Source: DAOUJW01 sp965218945 (GTDB lineage: Bacteria > Chloroflexota > Dehalococcoidia > Lucifugimonadales > UBA2985). From it: a DNA stretch of 64,000 bases. Shown piece by piece: positions 38,590 to 47,129 of the stretch. Under the pieces are notes generated by a model. That model was given only the letters and a program-made list of their open reading frames with translations. It was not told where the DNA came from and did not search any database. The DNA lies in contig OZ244718.1 of assembly GCA_965218945.1 (NCBI GenBank), forward strand, positions 868,001 to 932,000, written 5' to 3'. The first letter of the stretch is position 1. Each line of letters begins with the position of its first letter. The position numbers and the translations under genes are program-made.

Positions 38590-38789
38590 CCCTCTAGTCT
38601 AAGTCACGCCCGTGACGACGGACATCCAATGCGTAAGTCGCAGTAGTGGAGCGTCTCTGGATTCCTGCTTCCGCAGGAATGGCGATGTGCTGGCGTTCCC
38701 GCTCATCCTGAGCTAGTCGAAGGAATTGAGCGGGCGGATGTCAACGTACGATCACTGTGAACTATAAGTAAGGCTGCGCCCCGGCACGC
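38590..38789. repeat. Short hairpin repeats
   Basis: ATTCCTGC-TTCC-GCAGGAAT forms an 8-bp hairpin near 38660-38680, and GCTCATCCTGAGCTAGTCGAAGG belongs to a common dispersed motif (two parts). No gene is seen. Confidence 0.4.
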
Positions 38790-39752
38790 CTAGTCGAACC
38801 TTATGCGCGGGTCCAGCCAGGCGTACGAGATGTCCACCAGGATGTTGATTAGGATAATCCACATGGCGAAGAAGGTGACCACGGACTGCACTATGTTGTA
38901 GTCCCGGCTGTTCATCCCCGCCACCAGGTACTGGCCCAGCCCGGGCATCTGGAAGATGGTCTCCATTATCACAGAACCGCCGATGATAGCCGCTACGGAG
39001 AACCCGATTATTGTGACCACGGGCAGCATGGCGTTTCTCAACGCGTGGCGGTACGTCACAGCGGCGCCGCTCAACCCCTTGGCGTGGGCCGTCCTTATGT
39101 AGTCCTGTCGCAGCACCTCCAGCATGGAGGAGCGCAGCATCCTGGCCTTTATCGCCGTGGAGCTGTATCCCACGATGACTGCGGGCCAGAACATCAGGCT
39201 CAGGTTGCCAAAGGGGTCATCGAAGATGCTCTTGTACTCCAGACGCGGGCTCCAGTCGAAGACGTACAGCCCCACCACCAGAAGCATGGTGGCTATCCAG
39301 AAGTTGGGTATGGAGAGGCCTCCAAGGGAAAACACCCTGCCAACGTAGTCGCTCCACGTGTCCTGTTTCAGCGCCATCAGTATCCCTACCGGGAACGCGA
39401 TTGCGGTGGACAAGACCAAGCTTAGAATCCCCAACTCCACTGTCACCGGGAGCTTTTGCTTGACATCCTCCCAGACGTTCCCTCCGTGGAAGTAGGACGT
39501 GCCCCAGTCGAAAGTCAGCATATCTCTCACCCAGACCAGGTACTGTATATGCAGGGGTCTGTGCAGCCCCAGGTTCTCCCGGATCCGCTCCAGCGCCTCC
39601 TCGTCGATGTCCTCGATGCCCTCGTCTCCCTGGGTGTACACCATCATCGCAACGTCCCCGGGCGCTATCCGGAGGATGACGAAAATCAGAAGCGAAACCA
39701 GGAACGCGCTTAGCAGCCCCTGCAATAGTCGTTGTGCGATGTATCTGTGCAT
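38790..39752 (-). CDS. ABC transporter permease, DppB/OppB type
   Basis: A 320-residue inner-membrane permease of the peptide/nickel/opine importer class (binding-protein-dependent transport). It shows six spans, the opening MHRYIAQRLLQGLLSAFLVSL, VTVELGILSLVLSTAIAFPVGI, and the coupling (EAA-type) loop near RQDYIRTAHAKGLS. The ATG at 39752 is preceded by AAGGA; a GTG nine codons upstream is possible. The partner permease, ATPases and binding protein that normally accompany it are not on either side, so it is an orphan here. Confidence 0.88.
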   Translation of the reverse strand: MHRYIAQRLLQGLLSAFLVSLLIFVILRIAPGDVAMMVYTQGDEGIEDIDEEALERIRENLGLHRPLHIQYLVWVRDMLTFDWGTSYFHGGNVWEDVKQKLPVTVELGILSLVLSTAIAFPVGILMALKQDTWSDYVGRVFSLGGLSIPNFWIATMLLVVGLYVFDWSPRLEYKSIFDDPFGNLSLMFWPAVIVGYSSTAIKARMLRSSMLEVLRQDYIRTAHAKGLSGAAVTYRHALRNAMLPVVTIIGFSVAAIIGGSVIMETIFQMPGLGQYLVAGMNSRDYNIVQSVVTFFAMWIILINILVDISYAWLDPRIRFD

Positions 39753-39886
39753 AGCGTCCTTCTCTTGGATGTTGGACACTAGTTTACACTAGCCGGACGG
39801 GGTTTGCCAGATGGTCCCACTCCTCCCTTGGTGGCTTCCTGGTGGAGCGTATGTCTGGCGTCAGCCGCGTCTTCGCATAGACGCGA

Positions 39887-39916
39887 GTAGGGGGCGATTC
39901 GCGAATCGCCCCCTAC
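39887..39916. repeat. 30-bp perfect palindrome
   Basis: GTAGGGGGCGATTC followed by its exact complement GCGAATCGCCCCCTAC, centre TTCGCGAA. Related palindromes with the same centre occur at 47508-47531 and around the IS1182 element (55583-57267). It lies between leuA and the permease gene. It lacks a T-run and is more like a REP-type repeat than a terminator. Confidence 0.8.
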
Positions 39917-39958
39917 GGTGGCTTGCTACAATCGGGCAGGGGAGAGCCTGCGCCCCCG

Positions 39959-41503
39959 CTATCTGATGGCTGCTATTGACTCCGGGACGCCCTCTATCGC
40001 CATGAGCTTGTTCAGGGCGTTGACGTAGGCCTTGGCGCTGGCGACTATGATGTCGGTGGAGGATCCCCGGCCGGTGTAGATCTTGTCGTCCCGCGCTATC
40101 CTGATGGTCACCTCTCCAAGGGCGTCCGTGCCCTCCGTGATTGAGCCAATGGAGAACTCCTGGAGGGTGTTGGGAACCTGGAGTATCCGGTTGATTGCGA
40201 CGCAGACCGCGTCCACGGGGCCTGTGCCCGTGCCGGCGTCGGTGAGGACGCGGCCGTCCGGGTCGATGATGCGGACAGTGGCCGTGGCGATGTCGTGGTC
40301 GCCGCAGGAGACCTGGACGTGGTCCAGCCTGCAGATCTCAACCTCAGACCGTCGATGGTCGCTCATCAGCGCCTCCAGATCGCGGTCGTTGACCTCGCGC
40401 TTCTTGTCGGCCAGGTCCTTGAACTCCTGGAACACCGAATTCAGGTCCTCCTGTGTGAGGTGGTACCCCAGCTCCTCCAGCCTCGCCCGGAGGCCGGCCC
40501 GGCCGCTCAGCTTGCCCAGCACCAGGGTGTTGCTGGGAATGCCGACGGATCGGGGGTCCATAATCTCGAAGGTGGTGCGCTCCTTGAGGACGCCGTCCTG
40601 GTGAATGCCGGAGGCGTGGCGGAAGGCGTTCTGGCCGACAATGGCCTTGTTGGCCTGCACCGCGAAGCCCGTGATGTCGCTAACCAGCCGGCTCGTGCGG
40701 TACAGCTGTGTCGTGTCGATGCCTATGTCAGCCCCGAAATAGTCCTTCCGAGTCGACAGGCTCATGATGACCTCTTCAAGGGATGCGTTGCCGGCCCGCT
40801 CTCCTATGCCGTTGATGCAGCCCTCAACCTGCCGGGCGCCGACTTTGACGGCGGCGAGGCTGTTGGACACCGAAAGGCCCAGGTCGTTGTGGCAGTGGAC
40901 CGAGAGCACCGCCTTGCCGATGTTTGGCACGTTGCTCTGGATGTCCACGAGCAGCCTGGCGAACTCCTCAGGTATGGCGTAGCCCACGGTGTCGGGTATG
41001 TTGACCGTCGTGGCGCCGGCTGTGATTGCGGCCTCCAGCAGCTGGTACAGGTACTCCGGCTGGGTGCGGGTTGCGTCCATCGGGGAGAACTCCACGTCGT
41101 CGCAGTACCTCTTGGCCCTCTCCACCGCGGCCACTGCCATCTCCATGACCTCCTCCCGGTTCTTCCGGAGCTGGTGGAGGATCTGGATGTCTGAACTTGA
41201 CAGGAATACGTGTATGCGAGGGTGTGCGGCGTCTTTGAGCGCCTCCGCCGCGCTGTCCACGTCCTCTGTGACGCATCTGGACAGGGAGCAGATGGTTGGC
41301 GTCCTGACCTCTCTTGCGATGGCCTGGACGGCCTGGAAGTCGCCGGGGGAGCTTGCTGCGAAACCCGCCTCAATTACGTCGACGCGCAGGCGCTCCAACT
41401 GCTTGGCAATTTCGACCTTCTCCTCGAGGGTCATGGCTGCTCCGGCGGCCTGCTCGCCGTCTCGCAGCGTTGTATCGAAGATTATCACCTTGTCTTCGGG
41501 CAT
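39959..41503 (-). CDS. leuA: 2-isopropylmalate synthase
   Basis: A 514-residue enzyme that condenses acetyl-CoA with 2-oxoisovalerate, the first step of leucine synthesis. It has the TIM-barrel start FDTTLRDGEQAAGAAM (residues 9-24), the metal HCHNDLG motif and the GINGIGERAGNASLEE segment, then the C-terminal regulatory LeuA dimer domain (about residues 385-510) that usually binds leucine for feedback. The ATG follows AGGAGTGACC. Last gene of the minus-strand ilvB-H-C-leuA operon, 249 bases after ilvC. Confidence 0.96.
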   Translation of the reverse strand: MPEDKVIIFDTTLRDGEQAAGAAMTLEEKVEIAKQLERLRVDVIEAGFAASSPGDFQAVQAIAREVRTPTICSLSRCVTEDVDSAAEALKDAAHPRIHVFLSSSDIQILHQLRKNREEVMEMAVAAVERAKRYCDDVEFSPMDATRTQPEYLYQLLEAAITAGATTVNIPDTVGYAIPEEFARLLVDIQSNVPNIGKAVLSVHCHNDLGLSVSNSLAAVKVGARQVEGCINGIGERAGNASLEEVIMSLSTRKDYFGADIGIDTTQLYRTSRLVSDITGFAVQANKAIVGQNAFRHASGIHQDGVLKERTTFEIMDPRSVGIPSNTLVLGKLSGRAGLRARLEELGYHLTQEDLNSVFQEFKDLADKKREVNDRDLEALMSDHRRSEVEICRLDHVQVSCGDHDIATATVRIIDPDGRVLTDAGTGTGPVDAVCVAINRILQVPNTLQEFSIGSITEGTDALGEVTIRIARDDKIYTGRGSSTDIIVASAKAYVNALNKLMAIEGVPESIAAIR

Positions 41504-41632
41504 TTGGGGTCACTCCTTTGTCTCTTCCCAGTGTGCTGGGGAACTCTGCTTGAGGATTGTGCGTGAGACTATCCCTGCTAAGGACGCGCGCGTCTTTACA
41601 GGGTAGGGACGCGCCAAAGTATCTGGGAGAAA

Positions 41633-41731
41633 CTAAAGGACAACGCAGTCCGCCGAGACGACCATTGCCATAAGCCGTCCCTTCTGGCGAACTACGTGTG
41701 GTACCTCCGATGTAACCTTATTCGTAAACAT
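41633..41731 (-). other. Possible 32-codon leader reading frame before leuA
   Basis: In the 249-base gap between ilvC and leuA a 32-codon frame runs from ATG 41731 to TAG 41633. It contains several Val codons and ends in VVL, but has no ribosome site. A GC-only dyad GACGCGCGCGTC follows (41583-41594). It may be a chance frame. Confidence 0.2.
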
Positions 41732-41752
41732 AGCCGACGCTATTCTAGCAGA

Positions 41753-42748
41753 CTAAGTCTCCTTAAGGAAACCCATCATATCCCGAAGGGTGCTGCCCAC
41801 TCGCTCTATGGGGTGCTCCTTGTCCTGCTGGCGCAGGACGTTGAACCGGGGGCGACCCTCGTCGTTCTCGGCGATCCACTCGCGGGCAAAGGAGCCGTTC
41901 TGGATGTCCTCCAGTATAAGCTTCATGTTCTGCTTCACGTGGTCGTCTATGACACGCGGGCCCCGGCTGTAGTCGCCGTACTCCGCCGTGTCGCTGACGG
42001 AGTAGCGCATGTAGCCCAGGCCGCCCTGGTAAATGAGGTCAACGATGAGCTTCAGCTCGTGGAGGCACTCAAAGTATGCGGACTCAGGCTGATACCCGGC
42101 CTCCACCAAAGTCTCGAAGCCGGCCTTGATCAGAGCCGCGACTCCTCCGCAGAGAATGGTCTGTTCGCCGAAGAGGTCGGTCTCAGTCTCCTCTTTGAAG
42201 GTGGTGTCAAGCACTCCCGCCCGAGTGCAGCCGACCCCCTTGGCGTAGGCCAAGGCGTTTTCCCTCGCCTTGCCGGTTGCGTCCTGGTGTATGGCCAGCA
42301 GGCCAGGCACGCCTGAGCCGCGGGTGAATATCTCACGCATACGGTGGCCGGGCGCCTTGGGCGCCACCATGGAAACGTCCACCTGCGGGGTGGGGATTAT
42401 CTGCTGGTAGTGGATGTTGAAGCCGTGAGCGAACATGAGGGTCTTGCCCTCCTGAAGGTGCTGCTGGATGGACTCTCGATATATCCTGGACTGGAGGTGG
42501 TCCGGCGCCAGCATCATAATCATGTCCGCCTGCTGAGCTACTTCGGACACGGTGGCGACTCGGAGGCCGGCCTCCTCGGCCTTGGGCCAGCTGGAGCTGC
42601 CCTCGTACAGCCCAACCACGACATCGACGCCGCTGTCCTTGAGGCTCAGGGCGTGGGCGTGGCCCTGGCTCCCGTACCCGACGACCCCAACGATCTTGCC
42701 CTCAAGCAGAGAAAGGTCTGCATCATTTTCGTAGTAAATATTGGCCAT
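41753..42748 (-). CDS. ilvC: Ketol-acid reductoisomerase
   Basis: A 331-residue class I KARI in isoleucine/valine synthesis; it isomerises and reduces acetolactate with NADPH and Mg. The nucleotide loop GYGSQGHAHALSL (near residues 24-36), the acidic metal site DTTFKEETETDLFGEQ, and the C-terminal knot region with GGLGYMRYSVSDTAEYGDY are all present. Starts after AAGGAGG. It lies 22 bases downstream of the Dam-like methylase gene, so its expression now depends on read-through from that inserted cassette or a promoter inside it. Confidence 0.97.
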   Translation of the reverse strand: MANIYYENDADLSLLEGKIVGVVGYGSQGHAHALSLKDSGVDVVVGLYEGSSSWPKAEEAGLRVATVSEVAQQADMIMMLAPDHLQSRIYRESIQQHLQEGKTLMFAHGFNIHYQQIIPTPQVDVSMVAPKAPGHRMREIFTRGSGVPGLLAIHQDATGKARENALAYAKGVGCTRAGVLDTTFKEETETDLFGEQTILCGGVAALIKAGFETLVEAGYQPESAYFECLHELKLIVDLIYQGGLGYMRYSVSDTAEYGDYSRGPRVIDDHVKQNMKLILEDIQNGSFAREWIAENDEGRPRFNVLRQQDKEHPIERVGSTLRDMMGFLKET

Positions 42749-42770
42749 AGCCTATTGCCTCCTTATTACA

Positions 42771-43703
42771 TTACACTAGCCGATCATATTGAAGAGACAC
42801 GGATTCAGTACCTTCAGACATCTCTGTCTGCCCATATTTGTGCTGAGGTTTTTCGAACAATGCGCGAGTCGTGGGGGTGTAGTTGGTTACAATAACTTCC
42901 CGGTTCAATACGCGTTCCTTTCCCCCTTTGGTGGTAACCATACCGGAGGCTGATTGAATTGGAATAATGACATGGTCCTTGAAAAGTTCGCGTATTTCAG
43001 GAATATCGTAAGATGAGAGGAGCCATTTCCCACGGCACTTTCGAAGGCGTTCTGCTAAGGTATAGTGGTCATCCCAAGAGCGCATGTTATGGGCATAATT
43101 TGCACCATTCCCTGGATACGGGGGGTCCAAGTAAAATACAGTCCTGTCGCTGTCATACCGGTTGATGCACTCACTCCAGTCCAGATTTTCAATTATAACT
43201 GTGCTAAGGCGCTTGTGAACAGGTTCAAGCCGCGTGTGTAGGGTCTTCAAAGCACCTGCTAGCCTGTTGCCATGACCACCGTCACTTATACTGGTCTGGA
43301 ACCTCGGATAATTGAGCTCTCCCCCCCATCCTGCCATAATAATGTAGTAAAATCTGTGTGCGCGTTGGATCGGAGACAGACTTTCTGGGTTCGTCTGGGC
43401 TAGCCGTGTAAACTCAGCACGGGAGACTAGCTCCCATTTGAAGGACTCTATGAGTTCCTCGGGATTATCCCGAACAACTCTAAAAAAGTTGATTAGCTCT
43501 TGGTCAATGTCGTTTAAGACTTCAACGTCGCTTGGAGGTTTTCCAAATAAAACCCAAGCTGCCCCCGCAAAGGGTTCAACGTAGCAAGTATGAGGAGGTA
43601 GGAGCGGGATTATGTGCCGCCGCAGTCTAGATTTGCCCCCAACCCACTTGAAAGGACTGTTGACCATTCTAGCTTCTTTGGTGCGGGGTCGCCGTTGCTC
43701 CAT
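42771..43703 (-). CDS. Dam-like DNA adenine methyltransferase (D12 class)
   Basis: A 310-residue N6-adenine methyltransferase of the D12/Dam class. The S-adenosylmethionine site FKWVGGKSRLRRHI (near residue 15), EPFAGAAWVLFGKP, and catalytic DPPYPGNGANYAHN are in the expected order. It protects sites cut by the adjacent restriction enzyme. Target sequence is unknown; Dam-like enzymes often modify GATC. The ATG at 43703 is chosen because of AGGAGGA; an upstream in-frame start would run over the control site. Divergent from the C-protein gene. Confidence 0.88.
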   Translation of the reverse strand: MEQRRPRTKEARMVNSPFKWVGGKSRLRRHIIPLLPPHTCYVEPFAGAAWVLFGKPPSDVEVLNDIDQELINFFRVVRDNPEELIESFKWELVSRAEFTRLAQTNPESLSPIQRAHRFYYIIMAGWGGELNYPRFQTSISDGGHGNRLAGALKTLHTRLEPVHKRLSTVIIENLDWSECINRYDSDRTVFYLDPPYPGNGANYAHNMRSWDDHYTLAERLRKCRGKWLLSSYDIPEIRELFKDHVIIPIQSASGMVTTKGGKERVLNREVIVTNYTPTTRALFEKPQHKYGQTEMSEGTESVSLQYDRLV

Positions 43704-43732
43704 GTATCCTCCTCTTGGAATAAGAAGACGTT

Positions 43733-43751
43733 TTGTCTCTATTGGAGACAA
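43733..43751. promoter_or_regulatory. C-box control dyad of the R-M cassette
   Basis: TTGTCTC (43733-43739), spacer TATTG, GAGACAA (43745-43751): a perfect inverted repeat in the 57-base region between divergent methylase and C-protein genes. On the plus strand an AT-rich -10-like TAATAG overlaps the next bases, with the C-protein ATG at 43761, so its message is probably leaderless as in other controller-regulated systems. Confidence 0.65.
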
Positions 43752-43760
43752 TAATAGTAT

Positions 43761-44021
43761 ATGAGCACTAGTATGTCAAGGGGTTATCAAGAGAATCTAG
43801 GGGTAAGTAGATTCGGAGAGAAGCTCAAATCCCTCAGAACCCAGAGTGGCATGACTCTGCAAGAAGTGGCTATAGCACTCGGCCACTCCGCTCACGGCTA
43901 CATAAGTGAGCTAGAGGCGGGCAAAAAACAGCCAACCATTGTACTGGTTCTCAGAGTAGCCAGGTTGTTTGACGTGACGACTGACGAGCTTCTACGGGAT
44001 GATCTTGAGTTGAGGAAATAA
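43761..44021 (+). CDS. Restriction-modification controller (C) protein, XRE type
   Basis: An 86-residue helix-turn-helix protein of the XRE family (LRTQSGMTLQEVAIALGHSAHG then YISELEAGKKQPTI as recognition helix). Position between methylase and restriction enzyme, and the dyad just upstream, mark it as a C protein that first lets methylase accumulate, then turns on the nuclease gene. The stop is 4 bases before the GTG of the restriction gene, so they are co-translated. Confidence 0.85.
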   Translation: MSTSMSRGYQENLGVSRFGEKLKSLRTQSGMTLQEVAIALGHSAHGYISELEAGKKQPTIVLVLRVARLFDVTTDELLRDDLELRK

Positions 44022-44024
44022 GTA

Positions 44025-44846
44025 GTGACAAGGGGCAATAACACTATTGAAAGGCCATTCGCTCACCGCGATCCCACAGAAGGCGAACTGGAACTGTTTC
44101 GGTTGCTATTGAACACGTTTCAAGACGGGTCGGGTCAGCTTACAGTGAATTCAGGAACCCTTCCAGGATGGCGCGACTTTGAGAGAACAATAGCGGAGAT
44201 TACAGGAGGAATTGCTCCTGAGAACAAAGGTATATTCGACGTCCTGGTCCCTGACGCTAATCCGCCGGCTCAATATGTTGGGCTTTCCGGCAAGATGCGA
44301 AAGGAATTGAGCAGGATAGACAGGGATGGGAGAGTGACGATCGAGCTCTCCAACTCAGCACGGAAAATGTGGGAGGCCTTGGGTGATTATGAGATAACGG
44401 CGTTAGATTACAAGGGGCGAGCAATAGAGGTCGGTACTATCCTAGTGAACCTAGTTGAGAAGTGGCATAGTGCTGCCTCTACCTACAAGGGACATGCTGT
44501 GGATATTGCGAGAAGCAGTTACTTGGCGCTCATGTGGCATCAGGGCACAGTGAGATACCAGTTGTTCAAGTTTCCGCTTGTGCTCCCAGATCCATCCGAG
44601 CTTAACTGGTATTTCACTACCTCAGGTAAGGGACACTTGAACGGAGATGACTCCTCAGGCGGACGCGTGTTCGAGTGGTACGGCGAATCCGGGGGACAAC
44701 TCAAATACTACCCTCTCAGCACAGGCGCGGCCTGGAAATCACCAGTGTTTGACCTCGAGCAGGTTCCAGTCGAGGCCAACAAACCTCTGACGGAGAAAGC
44801 ACAGGCTTATTATCCCGAACTATGGAGGGCGGCCGTCTCGTCTTAG
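44025..44846 (+). CDS. Probable type II restriction endonuclease
   Basis: A 273-residue protein with GTG start directly after the C-protein gene. No family is recognised outright. A likely PD-(D/E)xK-type catalytic region is KGIFDVLVPDANPP...VGLSGKMRKEL: Asp (residue ~71), then a strand ending SxK in place of ExK. The following VTIELSNSARKMWEAL could be the next helix. The context (Dam-like methylase plus C protein) is a classic type II system, making the call likely. It ends 5 bases before the ilvH stop on the opposite strand. Confidence 0.7.
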   Translation: MTRGNNTIERPFAHRDPTEGELELFRLLLNTFQDGSGQLTVNSGTLPGWRDFERTIAEITGGIAPENKGIFDVLVPDANPPAQYVGLSGKMRKELSRIDRDGRVTIELSNSARKMWEALGDYEITALDYKGRAIEVGTILVNLVEKWHSAASTYKGHAVDIARSSYLALMWHQGTVRYQLFKFPLVLPDPSELNWYFTTSGKGHLNGDDSSGGRVFEWYGESGGQLKYYPLSTGAAWKSPVFDLEQVPVEANKPLTEKAQAYYPELWRAAVSS

Positions 44847-44851
44847 CTCTC

Positions 44852-45412
44852 TTAATCTCTGCCGTTGGACCTGCCGTTGCTGCGAGCAGGCCGGTTGCCA
44901 TTTTCCATAGCCAGGGACTTGGTCATGCCGCGCATGAGGCCAACGCGACCCGTTCGCATGACCTCTCGTATGCCGAATGGCTTCAGTATTCGTATCAGCG
45001 AGTCAACCTTGTCCTCGTCTCCCGTCACCTCCAGGATCACGGAGTCCGGCGATACGTCCACCACGCTTGAGCGGAATATCTCCGCCAGCTGTAGTATCTC
45101 CGGGCGGGTGGAGGCGGTGGTGCGCACCTTTATCAGCGCCAGTTCCCGTACCACCACGTCCTCCTGGGATATGTCCGACACCTTGACCACGTCTATCAGC
45201 TTGTAGAGCTGCTTGGTTACCTGGTCAACGGTAGCCTCGTCCCCGTCCACAACGAAGGTCATACGGGAGAAGCCGTTGGTCTCGCTGTGACCCACGGCGA
45301 GGCTGGTTATGTTGAACCCGCGCCGTCGGAACATACTCGCGACCCGGTTGAGGACGCCGGGTTTGTCCTGCACCAGCGCTACAATGGTGTGCTGTACCGT
45401 GTCTGTTGTCAT
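44852..45412 (-). CDS. ilvH: Acetolactate synthase small subunit
   Basis: A 186-residue regulatory subunit with an N-terminal ACT domain (TIVALVQDKPGVLNRVASMFRRRGFNI in two parts), which binds valine for feedback inhibition of IlvB, and a C-terminal ACT-like half (SVILEVTGDEDKVDSLI...FGIREVMRTGRVGLMRG). The tail is a short Asn/Arg-rich stretch. It overlaps ilvB by 4 bases. Its downstream neighbour in the ancestral operon was almost certainly ilvC, now separated by the R-M cassette. Confidence 0.95.
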   Translation of the reverse strand: MTTDTVQHTIVALVQDKPGVLNRVASMFRRRGFNITSLAVGHSETNGFSRMTFVVDGDEATVDQVTKQLYKLIDVVKVSDISQEDVVVRELALIKVRTTASTRPEILQLAEIFRSSVVDVSPDSVILEVTGDEDKVDSLIRILKPFGIREVMRTGRVGLMRGMTKSLAMENGNRPARSNGRSNGRD

Positions 45413-47100
45413 CTCATCTCCCTTGCGAATGGCTCCTCCATCAGCTCTGCTACGGTCTCTCCGGGAGGAATCATCGGGTATACGTTCTCCTCATCCTCTA
45501 CAATGAAGTCCACCAAGACGGGTCCGGGATGGGCCATCGCCGCTCGTATGGCCTCGATGGACTCCTCTCGACGGTTCACACGTATGCCGAGCATCCCGAA
45601 GGCCTCCGCCAGCTTCACGAAGTCCGGGTTTCCGGTGTAGTGGGTGGAGAAGTAGTCCTTCTGATAGAATATCTCCTGCCACTGACGCACCATGCCCAGA
45701 TAGCCGTTGTTGAATATGGCGAACTTAACCGGAATGTTGTTCTCCACAATGGTAGCCAGCTCGCACATGGTCATCTGGAATCCGCCGTCTCCGCATATCG
45801 ACCAGACCACCCTGTCGGGCTGGCCCACCTGGGCGCCCATAGCCGCCGGCACCTCGAACCCCATCGATCCAAGCCCGCCGGACGTGATGAAGGAGTTGGC
45901 CTCCGTGCAGGCGTAGTGCTGCGCCGCCCACATCTGGTGCTGCCCCACGCCGGTCACCACAATGGCGCTCCCCTCAGTGGCCTCGCGCAGGTCGCGGACA
46001 ACGTACTGGGGGAGCAGCTTGTCCGTCTCCCGGATGCGCAGTGAGGGATGTTCCTGCTTGAGCTCATCGATGCGCTTGAGCCATTCGGGGTGAGTGGCCG
46101 GCTGAACGATCTGGTTCATCTGTCGCAGCACTCTCGCCAGGTCTCCCACAATGGGCACGTCGGCGTGGACGTTTTTGTCGATCTCCGCCGGGTCTATGTC
46201 CACGTGAATCACCTTGGCGTTGGGAGCGAAGGCGCTGATCTTGCCAGTAATCCGGTCGTCGAACCGCATACCCAGGCCGATAACCAGGTCCGCTTCGTCG
46301 ATTGCCAGGCTGGCGTAGGCGACGCCGTGCATCCCGGGCATACCCACAAAGAGCATGTGGTCGTCAGGGAAGGAACTCCGTCCCAGCAGGGTGGTGATGA
46401 CCGGAATCTGGGCCTTCTCGGCCAGCTCCCTCAGCTCGTCGTAGCCCCGGGAGATGATGACGCCGTGGCCCGCCAGAATCACGGGCCTCTTGGCCTCGGC
46501 GATGAGCTGCGCAGCCCTCTTGACCTGGGCGGGATGGCCGTCCATAACGGGCTTGTAACCCGGCAGGTCGACGCTATCCGGGTAGTGGAACTCCGCCGTT
46601 TCCGTGAAAACGTCCTTGGGGATGTCCACCAGGACCGGGCCGGGCCTGCCGGTGTTGGCGATGTAGAAGGCCTCCTTGATAGCCTCGGCAATCTCGCTTG
46701 CATTCATCACCAGGTAGTTGTGCTTGGTGACGGGCAGGGTAATGCCGGTCACGTCCGTCTCCTGGAAGGCGTCCTTGCCGATGGCCGCCCTGGACACCTG
46801 GCCGGTGATGGCCACCATTGGCACCGAGTCCATCTGGGCCGTCGTTATTCCGGTGACCAGGTTGGTCGCCCCCGGTCCGGAGGTTGCCATGCACACGCCC
46901 ACCTTGCCGGTCACCCGGGCGTAGCCATCGGCCGCCATAGATGCGCCCTCTTCGTGGCGCGTCAGGATGTGCCTGATCTGGGGGTAGTAGAACATCGTCT
47001 GGTACAGAGGAAGGATCGCTCCTCCCGGTATACCGAACACGACTTCCACGCCCTCCTTGATGAGGCTCTCGCAGACTATCTGTCCTCCCGTTAGTTTCAT
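45409..47100 (-). CDS. ilvB: Acetolactate synthase large subunit
   Basis: A 563-residue ThDP-, FAD- and Mg-dependent catalytic subunit that joins two pyruvates or pyruvate with 2-oxobutyrate, the first step of branched-chain amino-acid synthesis. It shows GIPGGAILPLY with the catalytic Glu region following (RHEEGASMAADGYARVTGK in two parts), GPGATNLVTGI, and the ThDP motif GDGGFQMTMCELATIVENN...NNGYLGMVRQWQ. The gene is first in the operon and sits behind a T-box leader. Confidence 0.97.
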   Translation of the reverse strand: MKLTGGQIVCESLIKEGVEVVFGIPGGAILPLYQTMFYYPQIRHILTRHEEGASMAADGYARVTGKVGVCMATSGPGATNLVTGITTAQMDSVPMVAITGQVSRAAIGKDAFQETDVTGITLPVTKHNYLVMNASEIAEAIKEAFYIANTGRPGPVLVDIPKDVFTETAEFHYPDSVDLPGYKPVMDGHPAQVKRAAQLIAEAKRPVILAGHGVIISRGYDELRELAEKAQIPVITTLLGRSSFPDDHMLFVGMPGMHGVAYASLAIDEADLVIGLGMRFDDRITGKISAFAPNAKVIHVDIDPAEIDKNVHADVPIVGDLARVLRQMNQIVQPATHPEWLKRIDELKQEHPSLRIRETDKLLPQYVVRDLREATEGSAIVVTGVGQHQMWAAQHYACTEANSFITSGGLGSMGFEVPAAMGAQVGQPDRVVWSICGDGGFQMTMCELATIVENNIPVKFAIFNNGYLGMVRQWQEIFYQKDYFSTHYTGNPDFVKLAEAFGMLGIRVNRREESIEAIRAAMAHPGPVLVDFIVEDEENVYPMIPPGETVAELMEEPFAREMR

Positions 47101-47129
47101 GTCAGTTCACCTCCGTCCGGCGCTTTTGA

